64,000 bases of DNA from Spirosoma sp. KUDC1026 (GCF_013375035.1 NZ_CP056032.1:3904001-3968000); one strand, 5' to 3'. Positions 1 to 9,099 are shown, counted from the stretch's first letter. Translations and numbers: made by a program. The notes: a model not told the origin generated them from the sequence alone.

Positions 1-840
1 CTTCTGGATACTATTCCGGCCCTACTCTACCGTTTTACTAATGTCGAAGAGATTGACCTGGGCAGCAATAACCTGACACGTCTCCCCGCCCGCTTAACCA
101 CCTTACCCAGGCTGAAGCGACTGAATCTGATGACGAATCTGCTGACTGAAGACAGCATTGCGTTTTCACGTAACAAACACCTCGCGGCTATTAACTTACA
201 ACGCAACCGGCTCACGCACGCCCCCACTGCGCTGCGCAAAAACCGACGATTAACAAGTCTGTGGCTGGGAAACAATGACTTGCTGGACGTTCAGGTAAGC
301 ACGCTACGTCGTTTGAACGATCTTAATCTTTACAACGTCGGCTTAACGGTATTCCCTAAAAGCCTCCTGCGCCTGAAGAAGTTGAAACAGCTCGATCTGT
401 ATTATAACAAGCTCACCACGCTGCCCGCCCAGCTTGGGAAATTAAGACGACTGGAGCAGCTGGCCGTAGCGCACAATGACCTGAGCGCACTTCCGAAAAC
501 GCTTCCTAAACTTCGACGGCTACAGGCGCTGTACCTGCATCACAACCGCATCGGCCAGTTACCGGCCCGGCTGGAGCAGTTGAATCAACTACGCGTACTG
601 GACCTGGGCTACAACTGGCTTTCCGTTCCCCCGACGGCCTTAACTGCACTGCCGGCCCTGGAAGATCTGGATATGAGCAATAATAACCTACAGGAGTTAC
701 CGGCGTCGCTGGCTGGCATGAAACAGTTGAAACATCTTTATCTACGCTCAAACCCGTTCATTCAGCGGGGGGCCAAAACGGGGCCGTACGCCGGTGTTAT
801 TCAGCAACTCGAAGCCAATAAAACAGAGGTGTTCTACTAG
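1..840 (+). CDS. Leucine-rich repeat protein (5' end outside window)
   Basis: The reading frame is open from base 1 to the TAG at 838-840, so only the last 279 codons are present and the start lies upstream. The protein is a run of about 23-residue leucine-rich repeats of the type LxxLxLxxNxLxxLPxxL, visible as LDLYYNKLTTLPAQLGKL and LDMSNNNLQELPASLAGM, ending in a short cap. LRR arrays of this bacterial type form curved protein-binding solenoids; the partner cannot be read from the sequence. No membrane segment or catalytic domain is present in the visible part. The next gene follows 117 bp downstream on the same strand. Confidence 0.85.
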   Translation, partial: LLDTIPALLYRFTNVEEIDLGSNNLTRLPARLTTLPRLKRLNLMTNLLTEDSIAFSRNKHLAAINLQRNRLTHAPTALRKNRRLTSLWLGNNDLLDVQVSTLRRLNDLNLYNVGLTVFPKSLLRLKKLKQLDLYYNKLTTLPAQLGKLRRLEQLAVAHNDLSALPKTLPKLRRLQALYLHHNRIGQLPARLEQLNQLRVLDLGYNWLSVPPTALTALPALEDLDMSNNNLQELPASLAGMKQLKHLYLRSNPFIQRGAKTGPYAGVIQQLEANKTEVFY

Positions 841-957
841 CCAAATAAAATTTTGCTTTGAATCTTCATAATCAATTGCAGATAATATAAAAAATCGCAG
901 AAATCAGCCGAAATTTGCCTGGTAAAGGAGTCGTCAACGTATCCTTTACCACTTTTT

Positions 958-1878
958 ATGCAAGTTGCTGGTCCATCCTTATCGACCGAACCGAGCCGCC
1001 TGAAGCTCTGGTCGGCACTCACCTCCGTTTATATCCTCTGGGGCTCGACGTACCTGTTCATCCATTTCATGACCGAACAGATGCCCCCGCTCTACATGGT
1101 ATCCATGCGCTATCTGACGTCAGGGTCGCTGATGTACGGTTATGCACGGCTGACGGGTACGCCCCGCCCTACCCGCGCGGAATGGAAATCGGCGGGTTTG
1201 ATCGGTATTCTGCTGCTGGCTATCTCCAATGGCTTCCTGACGCTGGGGCTTCAGTACATTCCAACGGGAATGGCAGCCATGCTGGGTGGCCTGCTGCCCG
1301 TTTTCCTGCTCACACTCAATTGGGTATCCTTCGGGCGGTTGCGGCCATCCAACCTCGCGCTGGCGGGTTTGGTGCTGGGCGTTGTGGGCGTTTACTTTCT
1401 AATTAAGCCCGACAAACTACAAACCACTGGTGGGTTGGACGCCAACCTGCTGGGTGCGTCGCTCGTTACGTTCGGCAACTTTGCCTGGGCTGTTGGTACA
1501 CTCCTAACACCCCGCGTTACATTGCCGTCGGGTACCATTTCGAGCGGTATACAAATGCTGGTGGGTGGTGCCGTACTACTGGCGGTCAGCCTGATGTTCG
1601 AACCCGTTACGCCCCTGAGTATTCTTCAGGCTCCCCCCATGGCCATCGGCTCTATGTTCTACCTGGTCGTATTCGGCAGCATCATTGGCTTTTCGTCATA
1701 TTCGTGGCTGGCCCGTAACGCCCCGCCCCAGCTTCTGTCGACTTACGCCTTCGTGAATCCCGTCGTTGCCATGCTGCTGGGCTCCGTTTTCGCCGGGGAA
1801 ATCTTCACCAGTCAATCCCTGATCGGCGCCGTCATCGCCCTGGCCGGAGTAATCCTGATTACGCTGGGGAGGAAATAA
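958..1878 (+). CDS. EamA-family (DMT) transporter
   Basis: A 306-residue, strongly hydrophobic protein with about ten membrane helices arranged as two EamA repeats (about residues 15-145 and 160-305). The N-terminal repeat carries the typical WGSTYLFIHF segment near residue 29. DMT proteins export amino acids, metabolites or drugs across the inner membrane; the substrate is not predictable here. The length matches the family. The ATG at 958 is the first in frame and no good Shine-Dalgarno is visible, which is usual in Bacteroidota. It converges on the SDR gene that ends at 1959, with an inverted repeat between them. Confidence 0.88.
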   Translation: MQVAGPSLSTEPSRLKLWSALTSVYILWGSTYLFIHFMTEQMPPLYMVSMRYLTSGSLMYGYARLTGTPRPTRAEWKSAGLIGILLLAISNGFLTLGLQYIPTGMAAMLGGLLPVFLLTLNWVSFGRLRPSNLALAGLVLGVVGVYFLIKPDKLQTTGGLDANLLGASLVTFGNFAWAVGTLLTPRVTLPSGTISSGIQMLVGGAVLLAVSLMFEPVTPLSILQAPPMAIGSMFYLVVFGSIIGFSSYSWLARNAPPQLLSTYAFVNPVVAMLLGSVFAGEIFTSQSLIGAVIALAGVILITLGRK

Positions 1879-1966
1879 TTGTGAATGAGCGAATGAGTGA
1901 TTGAGTGAATAGCTGCCGCGCCCCTATTGCTCCGGATGGTATTCACTCATTCACTCATTCACAATT
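1877..1966. repeat. Inverted repeat made of GAATGAGT-like units between convergent genes
   Basis: Arms at about 1877-1902 and 1941-1966 pair with two mismatches and are built from repeated GAATGAGT/ACTCATTC units. The left arm continues to 1910 with further copies. The element lies where the EamA and SDR genes converge and overlaps both 3' ends by a few bases. It may serve as a bidirectional terminator, although no long T tract follows. Confidence 0.6.
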
Positions 1967-2768
1967 GGGGCGGTGGGCTAATGCTCGACCAGCCGCCATC
2001 GACGACCAGGCTTTGGCCGGTGATGTGGCCGGACTGGGGGGAGAGCAGGAACAGGGCGGCATTCGTGATATCGTCGACGGTACCGGGACGCCCCATGGGC
2101 GTGATGCGCGACCAGATGGGTATGTAGTCCGAATCGTCCAGCGTCCGCTCGGTCAGCGTAGCACCCGGCGCGACGGCGTTAACGGTGATACCCAGGGGCG
2201 ATAGATCGATAACGAGTTGTTTGGCCAGCATTTCCAGCCCCGCTTTGGTCATACTGTAGACGGGCAAACCGGGGTGCGCTTGGTGCCCCACAACCGACGA
2301 CATAAATAGAATTCGTCCACCGTGTTGCTGACCAATTTGGTTCTGTTCCCGCATCTGCTTCGCGACGGTCTGCGCCAGAAAGAAGGTCCCCCGCAGGTTC
2401 AGGTCGACAATTTTCTGGAAAGCCGCGGGCGTTGTCGTGAATATATCGCCGAAGACCGTGATACCGGCGTTAGCAACGGCGATATTGACCGCCCCAAACG
2501 TCTGTACCGCCGTATCGACCAGCTGCTGGATAAACGATACGTCGGAGGCATCGCCCGGATAGGCCAGACAGCGCCCCGGCGTTACCCAGCTTAGTGGCGA
2601 TTGCTCCGCTTGCTCATTGATGGTGTTGGCAGCCCTTTGAGCCGCTTCGGCGTCAAAATCATTAAGTACTACGTTGGCCCCGTGCTGGGTCAGGGCTTTC
2701 GCGATGGCGAAACCAATGCCGATGCCAGCACCGGTAATGATGGCGGTTTGATTCGAAAAGTTGAGCAT
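1959..2768 (-). CDS. SDR-family NAD(P)-dependent oxidoreductase, sugar dehydrogenase-like
   Basis: A 269-residue classical short-chain dehydrogenase. The Rossmann glycine motif TGAGIGIG starts at residue 12, NAG is at 100-102, the catalytic serine is in MSS at 156-158, and YSMTK places Tyr171 and Lys175. The C-terminal VVDGGW is typical of the family. It lies 60 bp downstream of an IlvD/Edd-type sugar-acid dehydratase on the same strand. That pairing suggests oxidation of a sugar or sugar acid (aldose 1-dehydrogenase or 2-keto-3-deoxy acid dehydrogenase), but this is inference from context. Start is the ATG at 2766-2768. Confidence 0.85.
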   Translation of the reverse strand: MLNFSNQTAIITGAGIGIGFAIAKALTQHGANVVLNDFDAEAAQRAANTINEQAEQSPLSWVTPGRCLAYPGDASDVSFIQQLVDTAVQTFGAVNIAVANAGITVFGDIFTTTPAAFQKIVDLNLRGTFFLAQTVAKQMREQNQIGQQHGGRILFMSSVVGHQAHPGLPVYSMTKAGLEMLAKQLVIDLSPLGITVNAVAPGATLTERTLDDSDYIPIWSRITPMGRPGTVDDITNAALFLLSPQSGHITGQSLVVDGGWSSISPPPQL

Positions 2769-2828
2769 TTACTGATAAGCACAAAAAGTACGCAGAAACC
2801 CGACAGGACGATTGAGCAGAACGACGTG

Positions 2829-4535
2829 TCAGTGCGAGTCCCGCTTAACGACGCTGCCCGAGCCACCTTTCAGAAAATCGAAGTCCGCGCCTTCGTGGGC
2901 CTGCGTTACATGCCGGATGTAGAGATTGACGTAGCCCCGTGAGTATCCCAGATCAAGCGGTTTGAACTGCACCAACCGCCCGGCCAGTTCTTCGTCGGAG
3001 ACATGCAGGTGCAGGCTGCGATTTTCCACATCGAGCGTAATCAGATCGCCGTTCTGCACCAGAGCCAGGTTGCCACCCACGGCAGCCTCGGGCGATACGT
3101 GCAGCACCACGGTGCCGAAACCGGTACCACTCATGCGCCCGTCCGAAATTCGAACCATGTCGTGCACGCCCAGCGCCAGAATTTTGGCCGGCAATTGCAT
3201 ATTACCTACTTCGGGCATACCGGGATACCCCTTCGGCCCAACGTTTTTCAGGACCAGTACGCAGTTGGGATCCACATCCAGCTCGGGATCGTCGATGCGG
3301 GCTTTATAATCGTCGATATTCTCGAACACCACCGCCCGACCCGTGTGCTGCATGAGCGACGGCGAGGCTGCCGATGGTTTCAGGACAGCCCCATTCGGGC
3401 AGAGATTACCGCGCAGCACGGCAATGCCCGATTCGGGTTTGAAGGGTTTCTCGACGCTGGCAATTACCGCCGGGTCGTAACATTGCGCGTTAACGCAGTT
3501 ATCGCCAATCGTTCGGCCGTTGACTGTCAGCGCGTCGTTATGCAGGTAGGGTTGCAGTTCGCGAATGACGGCGGGGAGACCACCGGCGTAGAACAGGTCT
3601 TCCACAAAATGCTCCCCCGAGGGCTGCAGATTTGCCAGTAGCGGAATCTTGGCCGACAGACGATCGAAGTCATCCAGCGAGAGGTCTACACCTACTCGTC
3701 CGGCGATGGCGGTCAGGTGCAGGATAAAGTTAGTCGATCCGCCCAGCGCGGCATTGATCATAATGGCATTCTCGAACGCTTGGCGGGTTAGCAGCTTCGA
3801 CGGCGTTACGTTCTCGCGGGCCAGTTCTACGGCGCGAACGCCCGTCATGTGAGCCAGCACTTTCCGGCGCGAATCAGCAGCGGGGATGGTTGCATTATCA
3901 GGTAAGGCCAGCCCCAGCGATTCGACCATAGCGGCCATGGTACTAGCGGTGCCCATGACGGCGCAGTGCCCCTGCGACCGGGCCATACTCGCTTCGGCAG
4001 CCACGAATTCCTCCTGTGAGATCAGCCCCATTTTGAAATCTTCGGCAAAACGCCACAGATCGCTCGTACCAATTTTTCGGCCCTGGAACCGCCCCGCCAG
4101 CATCGGCCCGCCCGACACGACCAGCGTGGGAATATCGACGCTGCAGGCTCCCATCACCAGCGAGGGCGTGGTTTTGTCGCAGCCGCACATCAGGATGACA
4201 GCATCCAGCGAATTCCCCCGGATGCTTTCCTCGACGTCCATACTGGCCAGATTCCGGAACAGCATGGCTGTCGGTTTGATCTGGCATTCACCCAGTGACA
4301 TGACCGGAAACTCCAGCGGGAAACCACCGGCCTCCCAAACCCCTCGCTTGATGGCCTCCGCCAGTTCACGAAAATGGGCGTTGCAGGGCGTCAGTTCCGA
4401 CCAGGTATTACAGATACCGATAACGGGTTTTCCTTCAAATTCGTGATGCGGGAATCCCTGGTTTTTCATCCAGGCGCGATAAATAAAGCCGTCTTTTCCG
4501 GTACGGCCAAACCAGTCTTGCGAGCGAAGCGGCAT
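2829..4535 (-). CDS. IlvD/Edd-family dehydratase, probably sugar-acid (aldonate) dehydratase
   Basis: A 568-residue protein of the IlvD/Edd iron-sulfur dehydratase family, which removes water from sugar acids or dihydroxy acids to give 2-keto-3-deoxy products. Three cysteines that match the family's cluster ligands are in ELTPCN (about residue 51), CGCDKTTP (about 119) and GHCAVMG (about 191). The active-site serine motif SDGRMSGTGFG is near the C terminus. The spacing resembles described L-arabinonate/D-xylonate dehydratases, and no ilvB/N/C genes are nearby, so branched-chain amino-acid synthesis is less likely. The frame extends to a TTG at 4547, but the ATG at 4535 is preferred. It probably shares a transcript with the SDR downstream. 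Confidence 0.85.
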   Translation of the reverse strand: MPLRSQDWFGRTGKDGFIYRAWMKNQGFPHHEFEGKPVIGICNTWSELTPCNAHFRELAEAIKRGVWEAGGFPLEFPVMSLGECQIKPTAMLFRNLASMDVEESIRGNSLDAVILMCGCDKTTPSLVMGACSVDIPTLVVSGGPMLAGRFQGRKIGTSDLWRFAEDFKMGLISQEEFVAAEASMARSQGHCAVMGTASTMAAMVESLGLALPDNATIPAADSRRKVLAHMTGVRAVELARENVTPSKLLTRQAFENAIMINAALGGSTNFILHLTAIAGRVGVDLSLDDFDRLSAKIPLLANLQPSGEHFVEDLFYAGGLPAVIRELQPYLHNDALTVNGRTIGDNCVNAQCYDPAVIASVEKPFKPESGIAVLRGNLCPNGAVLKPSAASPSLMQHTGRAVVFENIDDYKARIDDPELDVDPNCVLVLKNVGPKGYPGMPEVGNMQLPAKILALGVHDMVRISDGRMSGTGFGTVVLHVSPEAAVGGNLALVQNGDLITLDVENRSLHLHVSDEELAGRLVQFKPLDLGYSRGYVNLYIRHVTQAHEGADFDFLKGGSGSVVKRDSH

Positions 4536-4597
4536 AAAGTCAGTCAAAAAAGTTGATCAGGAAAGTCGTCAACATCGGGAATCTACCAGCCCCTCAG

Positions 4598-4876
4598 CTA
4601 TTTTCGATCGGAGTGCCCCAGGCCTTTTTCGGGATTGACGACATCCCGGACCAGTTGCTTCAACTCCTTGATCTCCGGAAACCGCCCGGCCGTTTTCCGG
4701 TCGAAGATAACCTGATCGGCCACGCGGACCGAGAAGCGTCCGCTCACCTCGGCGGGGTGCAGCAGTACGCCGTGTACATCGTCGGTGAAGGTCGTGAGCA
4801 GCTCCTGCGCCATCCAGGCTGACCGGAGCAGCCACCCGCACTTGGGGCAGTATTCAATGGTTACAGTAGGCTTCAT
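4598..4876 (-). CDS. Rdx/SelW-family thioredoxin-fold protein
   Basis: A 92-residue protein beginning with a beta strand that leads into CPKC at residues 10-13, the CxxC redox motif of the Rdx (SelT/SelW/SelH-like) family. A conserved GRF segment follows in the middle. Members have a thioredoxin-like fold and are thought to be redox-active; the physiological partner is unknown. Here the second position is an ordinary cysteine, not selenocysteine. It lies 20 bp downstream of csaA and 62 bp upstream of the dehydratase start, in a minus-strand run that may be one operon. Confidence 0.82.
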   Translation of the reverse strand: MKPTVTIEYCPKCGWLLRSAWMAQELLTTFTDDVHGVLLHPAEVSGRFSVRVADQVIFDRKTAGRFPEIKELKQLVRDVVNPEKGLGHSDRK

Positions 4877-4896
4877 TGTGCGTTACGTATTGATTA

Positions 4897-5229
4897 TTAA
4901 ACTAAACGACTTCCATTCGGGGCCGGCACAGACACGGCCGACAGAATGATGTGACCCGCTTCGTCCGGTACGCCCAGCACCAGCACCTCCGACATGAACG
5001 GCCCGATCTGTTTGGGTGGAAAGTTGACAACAGCCAGTACTTGCCGCCCCACCAGCATCTCCGGCGTATAGTGATACGTTACCTGTGCGCTTGATTTCCG
5101 ATGGCCAAGTTCAGGGCCAAAATCCAGCAGCAGTTGGTAGGCAGGTTTACGCGCCTGCGGAAACGGGCGTGCATCTAGAATTGTCCCTACGCGAATGTCG
5201 ACGCGCTCAAAATCAGCCCAGGTAATCAT
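4897..5229 (-). CDS. csaA: CsaA-type tRNA-binding domain protein
   Basis: A 110-residue single-domain protein of the EMAP/Arc1p-like OB fold. The visible signature is VDIRVGTILDARPFPQARKP near the N terminus and NFPPKQIGPFMSEVLVLG in the second half, the hallmark of CsaA. CsaA homologues bind tRNA and were first described as export-related chaperones in Bacillus. The frame begins at a TTG at 5235, but the ATG at 5229 is a better start and leaves 11 bp after the cvfB stop. The close spacing suggests co-transcription with cvfB, two RNA-binding proteins together. Confidence 0.88.
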   Translation of the reverse strand: MITWADFERVDIRVGTILDARPFPQARKPAYQLLLDFGPELGHRKSSAQVTYHYTPEMLVGRQVLAVVNFPPKQIGPFMSEVLVLGVPDEAGHIILSAVSVPAPNGSRLV

Positions 5230-5240
5230 AACCAACTCGC

Positions 5241-6080
5241 TTATACCAACCGAATTCCGGTTTCTTCCAGCACAATCTTCCGCTCACGGTAGAGCGTACC
5301 AATAGCTTTCTTGAAAGTCTTCTTACTCATCTCGAGCGAACGGTAAATTTCATCGGGGGCGCTGCTGTCGGTCAGGGGCAGGAAACCGCCTTCGGCTTTG
5401 AGCGTCGCCAGAATCCGCTGGGCATTGGGTTCGACGTTTTCGTAACCCGCCTTTTGCAGACTCACATCCACCCGGTCATCGTCGCGAATGTTTTTGATGT
5501 AGCCTACCATCTGATCGCCGGGATGTACCGTGCGGAAGATTTCGTTGGCATACACTAACCCTTTGTAGCGGTTGTTGATGATAACGTTAATACCAAGATC
5601 GGTTTCCTCATAGGCCAGCAGCTGCACCTCCTCTCCCACGTACAGATCACTCACGTTGGGGTCCAGAAACCGGTTGACACGGGGTGATGCCACCAGCCGG
5701 TTCGTTTGTTTGTCCAGGTACAGGTACACCACATACCATTCGCCTACGTTCATGGGCTGGCTCTGCTCCCGGTAAGGCACCAGCAGATCTTTTTCCATAC
5801 CCCAGGCCATAAAAGCACCGGTGTTATTCACGTACGCTACCTGCAATGCTGCAAACTCCCCCCGCTGGATGACCGGCGTCAGCGTCGTGGCCACCGGGCG
5901 GCCTTCGTGATCAGGGTACACAAATACGTCGATTTCATCGTCGAGTCGCAGCGTCGTGGGTACGTATTTATTGGGCAGGAGCACATCATCGGCGGGATCA
6001 CCGTCGGGATCGCCCAGAAAAAAACCAACGCTGGTGTCACGTAGCGCAACCAGCCTATTCATTCGTCCAAGTTCAAGCAT
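5241..6080 (-). CDS. cvfB: CvfB/YitL-like S1 RNA-binding protein
   Basis: A 279-residue protein matching the CvfB family in length and order: tandem S1-like OB domains (about residues 10-70, 75-145 and 150-215) followed by a winged-helix C terminus (about 225-279). Recognisable segments are GFFLGDPDG, VFVYPDHEGRPVATT and INNRYKGLVYANEIF. CvfB homologues bind RNA and influence virulence-gene expression in staphylococci; the role in Bacteroidota is not established. It is the first gene of the minus-strand run cvfB-csaA-Rdx-dehydratase-SDR. Upstream, a GACCTTTG on the minus strand near 6125-6132 is one base off the TAnnTTTG promoter element. Confidence 0.85.
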   Translation of the reverse strand: MLELGRMNRLVALRDTSVGFFLGDPDGDPADDVLLPNKYVPTTLRLDDEIDVFVYPDHEGRPVATTLTPVIQRGEFAALQVAYVNNTGAFMAWGMEKDLLVPYREQSQPMNVGEWYVVYLYLDKQTNRLVASPRVNRFLDPNVSDLYVGEEVQLLAYEETDLGINVIINNRYKGLVYANEIFRTVHPGDQMVGYIKNIRDDDRVDVSLQKAGYENVEPNAQRILATLKAEGGFLPLTDSSAPDEIYRSLEMSKKTFKKAIGTLYRERKIVLEETGIRLV

Positions 6081-6330
6081 AGTACGTCAATTTATCATCC
6101 CCAACGGGTATCTGACGGATCGGGCACAAAGGTCGGAGTTTTGCGGGGAAGTGTCAGCATCCAGGCGAAACAGGCCGTCATAAATCTAATTTTAATCTTT
6201 CTTGATCGGCCCCAAACCAACCGCCATAAGTTAATGAACATCAGCTTTTTGGCAGCTCAACCCCAAAAACAGCCTTTTGTCATATAGCTTCCGATCATGT
6301 TAATTTCTGATTATCAATAGAATACGCGCG

Positions 6331-7203
6331 TTGCCTTCTGCGTTATACCTATTCATCATCCCGAGTAGAGTTTTGATCAAACGAGTTGGCTTCTTTCTGC
6401 TGATGGTCATTTTTTGGCCCGGCACGACGGTTACGGCACACGTTACCTCCTCTTCTTTTTCTGACCAAACTGCCCGACAAACAACCCATATGAGGCAGTC
6501 AAACACAAACGTCCTGACAGCCTTGATGACCACCTCGGCGGCTACCCCCGCTCCCGAATTACCCCTGCTGGACGTTGATTTTTGTGGTGAGTGTTTACCT
6601 TTCGACCAGACGAGCGTAGTAGATCGCTGGAAACACGTCTTTACGTTGTTTCGCAGCCACTCCTCCGGCGATCTTGGTTCCCTGCGCGAGCGGGCGGATA
6701 AATTCTTTCCGATTATCGACCCCATTCTGAACGAGTATGACATTCCCAGCGATTTCCGCTACATCCCACTGGCCGAAAGTGGATTACGGCCCAAAGCAGT
6801 ATCGCGGGCGGGCGCGGCCGGTTACTGGCAGCTAATGCCCGGCACGGCGAGGGCGCTTGGCCTGAAAGTCAACAGCCGGGTCGACGAACGGTTCAACGTG
6901 CAGAAAGCCACAACGGCGGCCTGCCGGTATCTGCGGCAACTGTACGATCAGCTGGGTTCCTGGTCGCTGGTGGCAGCAGCCTACAATGCCGGACCGGGCT
7001 ATCTGCGGAACCAGCTTCGGCGGACCGATCACCGGGATTATTACCGGATGTCGCTGCCCCGCGAAACAAAATATTACCTGTTCCGGGTGCTGGTTTATAA
7101 GGAAGTGATGTCGCGGCCCGATGACTATTCGGCCTTCCTGACTCCGCCGGTCAAAACAGCGTATCAGGCCTGGGTCGACACACACCAGACCTATCTGAGC
7201 TGA
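6331..7203 (+). CDS. Secreted family-1 lytic transglycosylase (SLT domain)
   Basis: A protein of 290 residues or slightly fewer with a C-terminal SLT domain that cleaves peptidoglycan glycan strands, forming 1,6-anhydromuramic ends. The catalytic glutamate is in PLAESGL (residue 149), followed by GYWQLMPGTARALGL and AAYNAGPG, the three family motifs. No LysM repeats follow, unlike MltD. The frame opens at a TTG (6331). Another TTG at 6373 would give a cleaner signal peptide (IKRVGFFLLMVIFW), and the first ATG (6403) leaves too short a signal, so the exact start is uncertain. A strong terminator follows the stop. Confidence 0.85.
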   Translation: MPSALYLFIIPSRVLIKRVGFFLLMVIFWPGTTVTAHVTSSSFSDQTARQTTHMRQSNTNVLTALMTTSAATPAPELPLLDVDFCGECLPFDQTSVVDRWKHVFTLFRSHSSGDLGSLRERADKFFPIIDPILNEYDIPSDFRYIPLAESGLRPKAVSRAGAAGYWQLMPGTARALGLKVNSRVDERFNVQKATTAACRYLRQLYDQLGSWSLVAAAYNAGPGYLRNQLRRTDHRDYYRMSLPRETKYYLFRVLVYKEVMSRPDDYSAFLTPPVKTAYQAWVDTHQTYLS

Positions 7204-7228
7204 TTCAGAAGTGCTTACTTTTTAAATT

Positions 7229-7270
7229 GCCCCATTCCCGCACGATCCCGCGGGAATGGGGCGTTTTTTT
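7229..7270 (+). terminator. Rho-independent terminator after the lytic transglycosylase gene
   Basis: A perfect 13-bp stem (7229-7241 with 7250-7262) with an 8-base loop is followed by seven T residues at 7264-7270. The arms read GCCCCATTCCCGC and its complement. It closes the transglycosylase transcript before the Mla operon. Confidence 0.92.
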
Positions 7271-7422
7271 GCGATGAACAGGCTACCTTTGCGCACTTTG
7301 GTCGTAAATTTTGCTTTAAATCGGGCAACTTCCCGACAAAAAAAACCCTGGCGTGGTAAAACAGTTATCTACACGTAGCTACCACTTAGAGTTTACGCTT
7401 TTCGTATTACTTTGACACCTAA

Positions 7423-8232
7423 ATGCAATCTGACGTAAATAAATCGGCCTCGTCGAACAAACCCTTCCTGACGCGTCGGATAGATTCTTTCTTCACGACC
7501 ATTGCTGATGTTGCCAGCTTCAATGCCCGTTTCTTCCGCGAAATGGTCATGCCACCTTATGAGTTTAAGGAAATCGTGCGTCAGTGCTACGAGATTGGCT
7601 ACCGGTCGCTCCTGCTGATCTCGGTAACGGGTTTCATTACGGGCATTGTTTTCACCAACCAGTCACGCCCGTCACTCTCCGAATTCGGGGCTACGTCCTG
7701 GCTCCCTTCGCTTATTGCCATCGCTATCGTCCGGGCGCTGGGGCCTCTCGTTACGGCCCTGATTGCCGCCGGTAAGGTCGGGTCAAGTATTGGGGCCGAG
7801 CTGGGGTCGATGAACGTAACCGAGCAGATCGACGCCATGGAAGTATCCGGCACCGACCCGTTCAAGTTCCTGGTTGTGAGCCGGGTGCTGGCTACGTCCT
7901 TTACGATCCCGCTCCTGACGATGTACACTATTTTTGTGGCCCTTATCGGGGCTTATATAAACGTCAGCCAGAACGAGCAAACCAGCTTTCCGAGTTACAT
8001 TCAGGAAGTATTCGGGGCCATCACCTACCTCGATATTTTTGCCTCAGTGATAAAATCCATTGTTTTTGGTTATACCATCGGCATGGTTGGCTGTTACAAA
8101 GGGTATCACTCATCGAAGGGAACAGAAGGTGTTGGGAAGGCAGCGAACTCGTCCGTGGTAACGGCCATGTTTCTGGTGTTCATGGAAGAGCTTCTCTCCC
8201 TACAGATCGTAGGGGCCATTCGGGCTTCCTAG
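7423..8232 (+). CDS. mlaE: MlaE-family ABC transporter permease
   Basis: A 269-residue membrane protein of the MlaE/YrbE permease family. Hydrophobic segments occupy about residues 65-90, 105-130, 155-180, 205-225 and 240-265, and the family stretches ALGPLVTALIAAGKVGSSIGAELG and EQIDAMEVSGTDPF are present. It forms the membrane channel of a lipid-trafficking ABC importer or exporter with the next two genes. Spacing to mlaF is 36 bp. A TACTTTG sequence 10-20 bp before the start resembles the Bacteroidota -7 element with one base missing. Confidence 0.92.
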   Translation: MQSDVNKSASSNKPFLTRRIDSFFTTIADVASFNARFFREMVMPPYEFKEIVRQCYEIGYRSLLLISVTGFITGIVFTNQSRPSLSEFGATSWLPSLIAIAIVRALGPLVTALIAAGKVGSSIGAELGSMNVTEQIDAMEVSGTDPFKFLVVSRVLATSFTIPLLTMYTIFVALIGAYINVSQNEQTSFPSYIQEVFGAITYLDIFASVIKSIVFGYTIGMVGCYKGYHSSKGTEGVGKAANSSVVTAMFLVFMEELLSLQIVGAIRAS

Positions 8233-8268
8233 CCGTTTTCCCTTTCATTTGTCAACTACCATTCATCT

Positions 8269-9033
8269 ATGCAAGCAAAACCCAGTCAAGCCGAACCTGT
8301 CATCCAGATTCGTGATCTCAAAAAATCCTTTGGTTCGCTGCACGTACTGCGGGGAGTCGACCTGGACGTTAATGAGAATGAGAATATGGTAGTACTGGGC
8401 CGGTCGGGAACGGGTAAATCGGTATTAATCAAGATTCTGGTGGGTCTGCTGAAACAGGATGCCGGACAGGCTGTCGTGCTGGGTCAGGACGTTCAGCAGC
8501 TGAGGGGTAAAGAACTGGATCTGTTCCGGCAGCAAGTGGGCTTCTCCTTTCAGAGCAGTGCCCTGTACGACAGTATGAGCATTCGCGAAAACCTGGAATT
8601 TCCGCTGGTGCGTAACGTCAGGAACCTGTCTCAGGCCGACATCAACAAAGCCGTCGAAGAAGCGCTGGACGACGTCGGCCTTTCGCAGGCGATTAACCAG
8701 ATGCCATCTGAGTTATCGGGCGGGCAACGGAAACGGATCGGGATTGCCCGCACGCTGATTTTAAAGCCTAAAGTAATGCTTTACGATGAGCCGACGGCGG
8801 GTCTTGATCCAATTACCTGTATTGAGATTAACAACCTGATCAATGAAGTTCGGGAGCGGTTCAAGGCAACGTCGATCATCATTACCCACGATCTGACCTG
8901 CGCGAAAGCGACCGGCGACCGGGTAGCTATTTTGTTGGATGGCCGCTTTGCCCGCGTGGGCACCTTTGATGAAGTTTTTGCCGATCCAGACGAACGAATT
9001 CAGCAGTTTTACAACTATAATTTTACGCAGTAA
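8269..9033 (+). CDS. mlaF: MlaF-family ABC transporter ATP-binding protein
   Basis: A 254-residue ABC ATPase with Walker A GRSGTGKS (44-51), Q-loop SFQSS near residue 95, signature LSGGQ (149-153), Walker B MLYDEP (170-175) and switch histidine in IITHD. It energises the MlaE permease in transport of phospholipids between outer and inner membrane. The gene order permease, ATPase, MCE substrate-binding protein is that of the Mla/Mce systems. No MlaB STAS or MlaC gene is present in the visible operon, as is common in Bacteroidota. Confidence 0.92.
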   Translation: MQAKPSQAEPVIQIRDLKKSFGSLHVLRGVDLDVNENENMVVLGRSGTGKSVLIKILVGLLKQDAGQAVVLGQDVQQLRGKELDLFRQQVGFSFQSSALYDSMSIRENLEFPLVRNVRNLSQADINKAVEEALDDVGLSQAINQMPSELSGGQRKRIGIARTLILKPKVMLYDEPTAGLDPITCIEINNLINEVRERFKATSIIITHDLTCAKATGDRVAILLDGRFARVGTFDEVFADPDERIQQFYNYNFTQ

Positions 9034-9099
9034 GCAACGAATGGCTGGCGACGGTCTTTTTTCACCACATCCTCACTATTCGCTAACGACTCAGCTCCC

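Noticed and set aside
2829..4535. Dihydroxy-acid dehydratase of branched-chain amino-acid synthesis (ilvD)
   Set aside because: No ilv or leu genes are near, and the partner is an SDR. The cysteine spacing and CDKTTP context fit sugar-acid dehydratases better, though activity is not proved.
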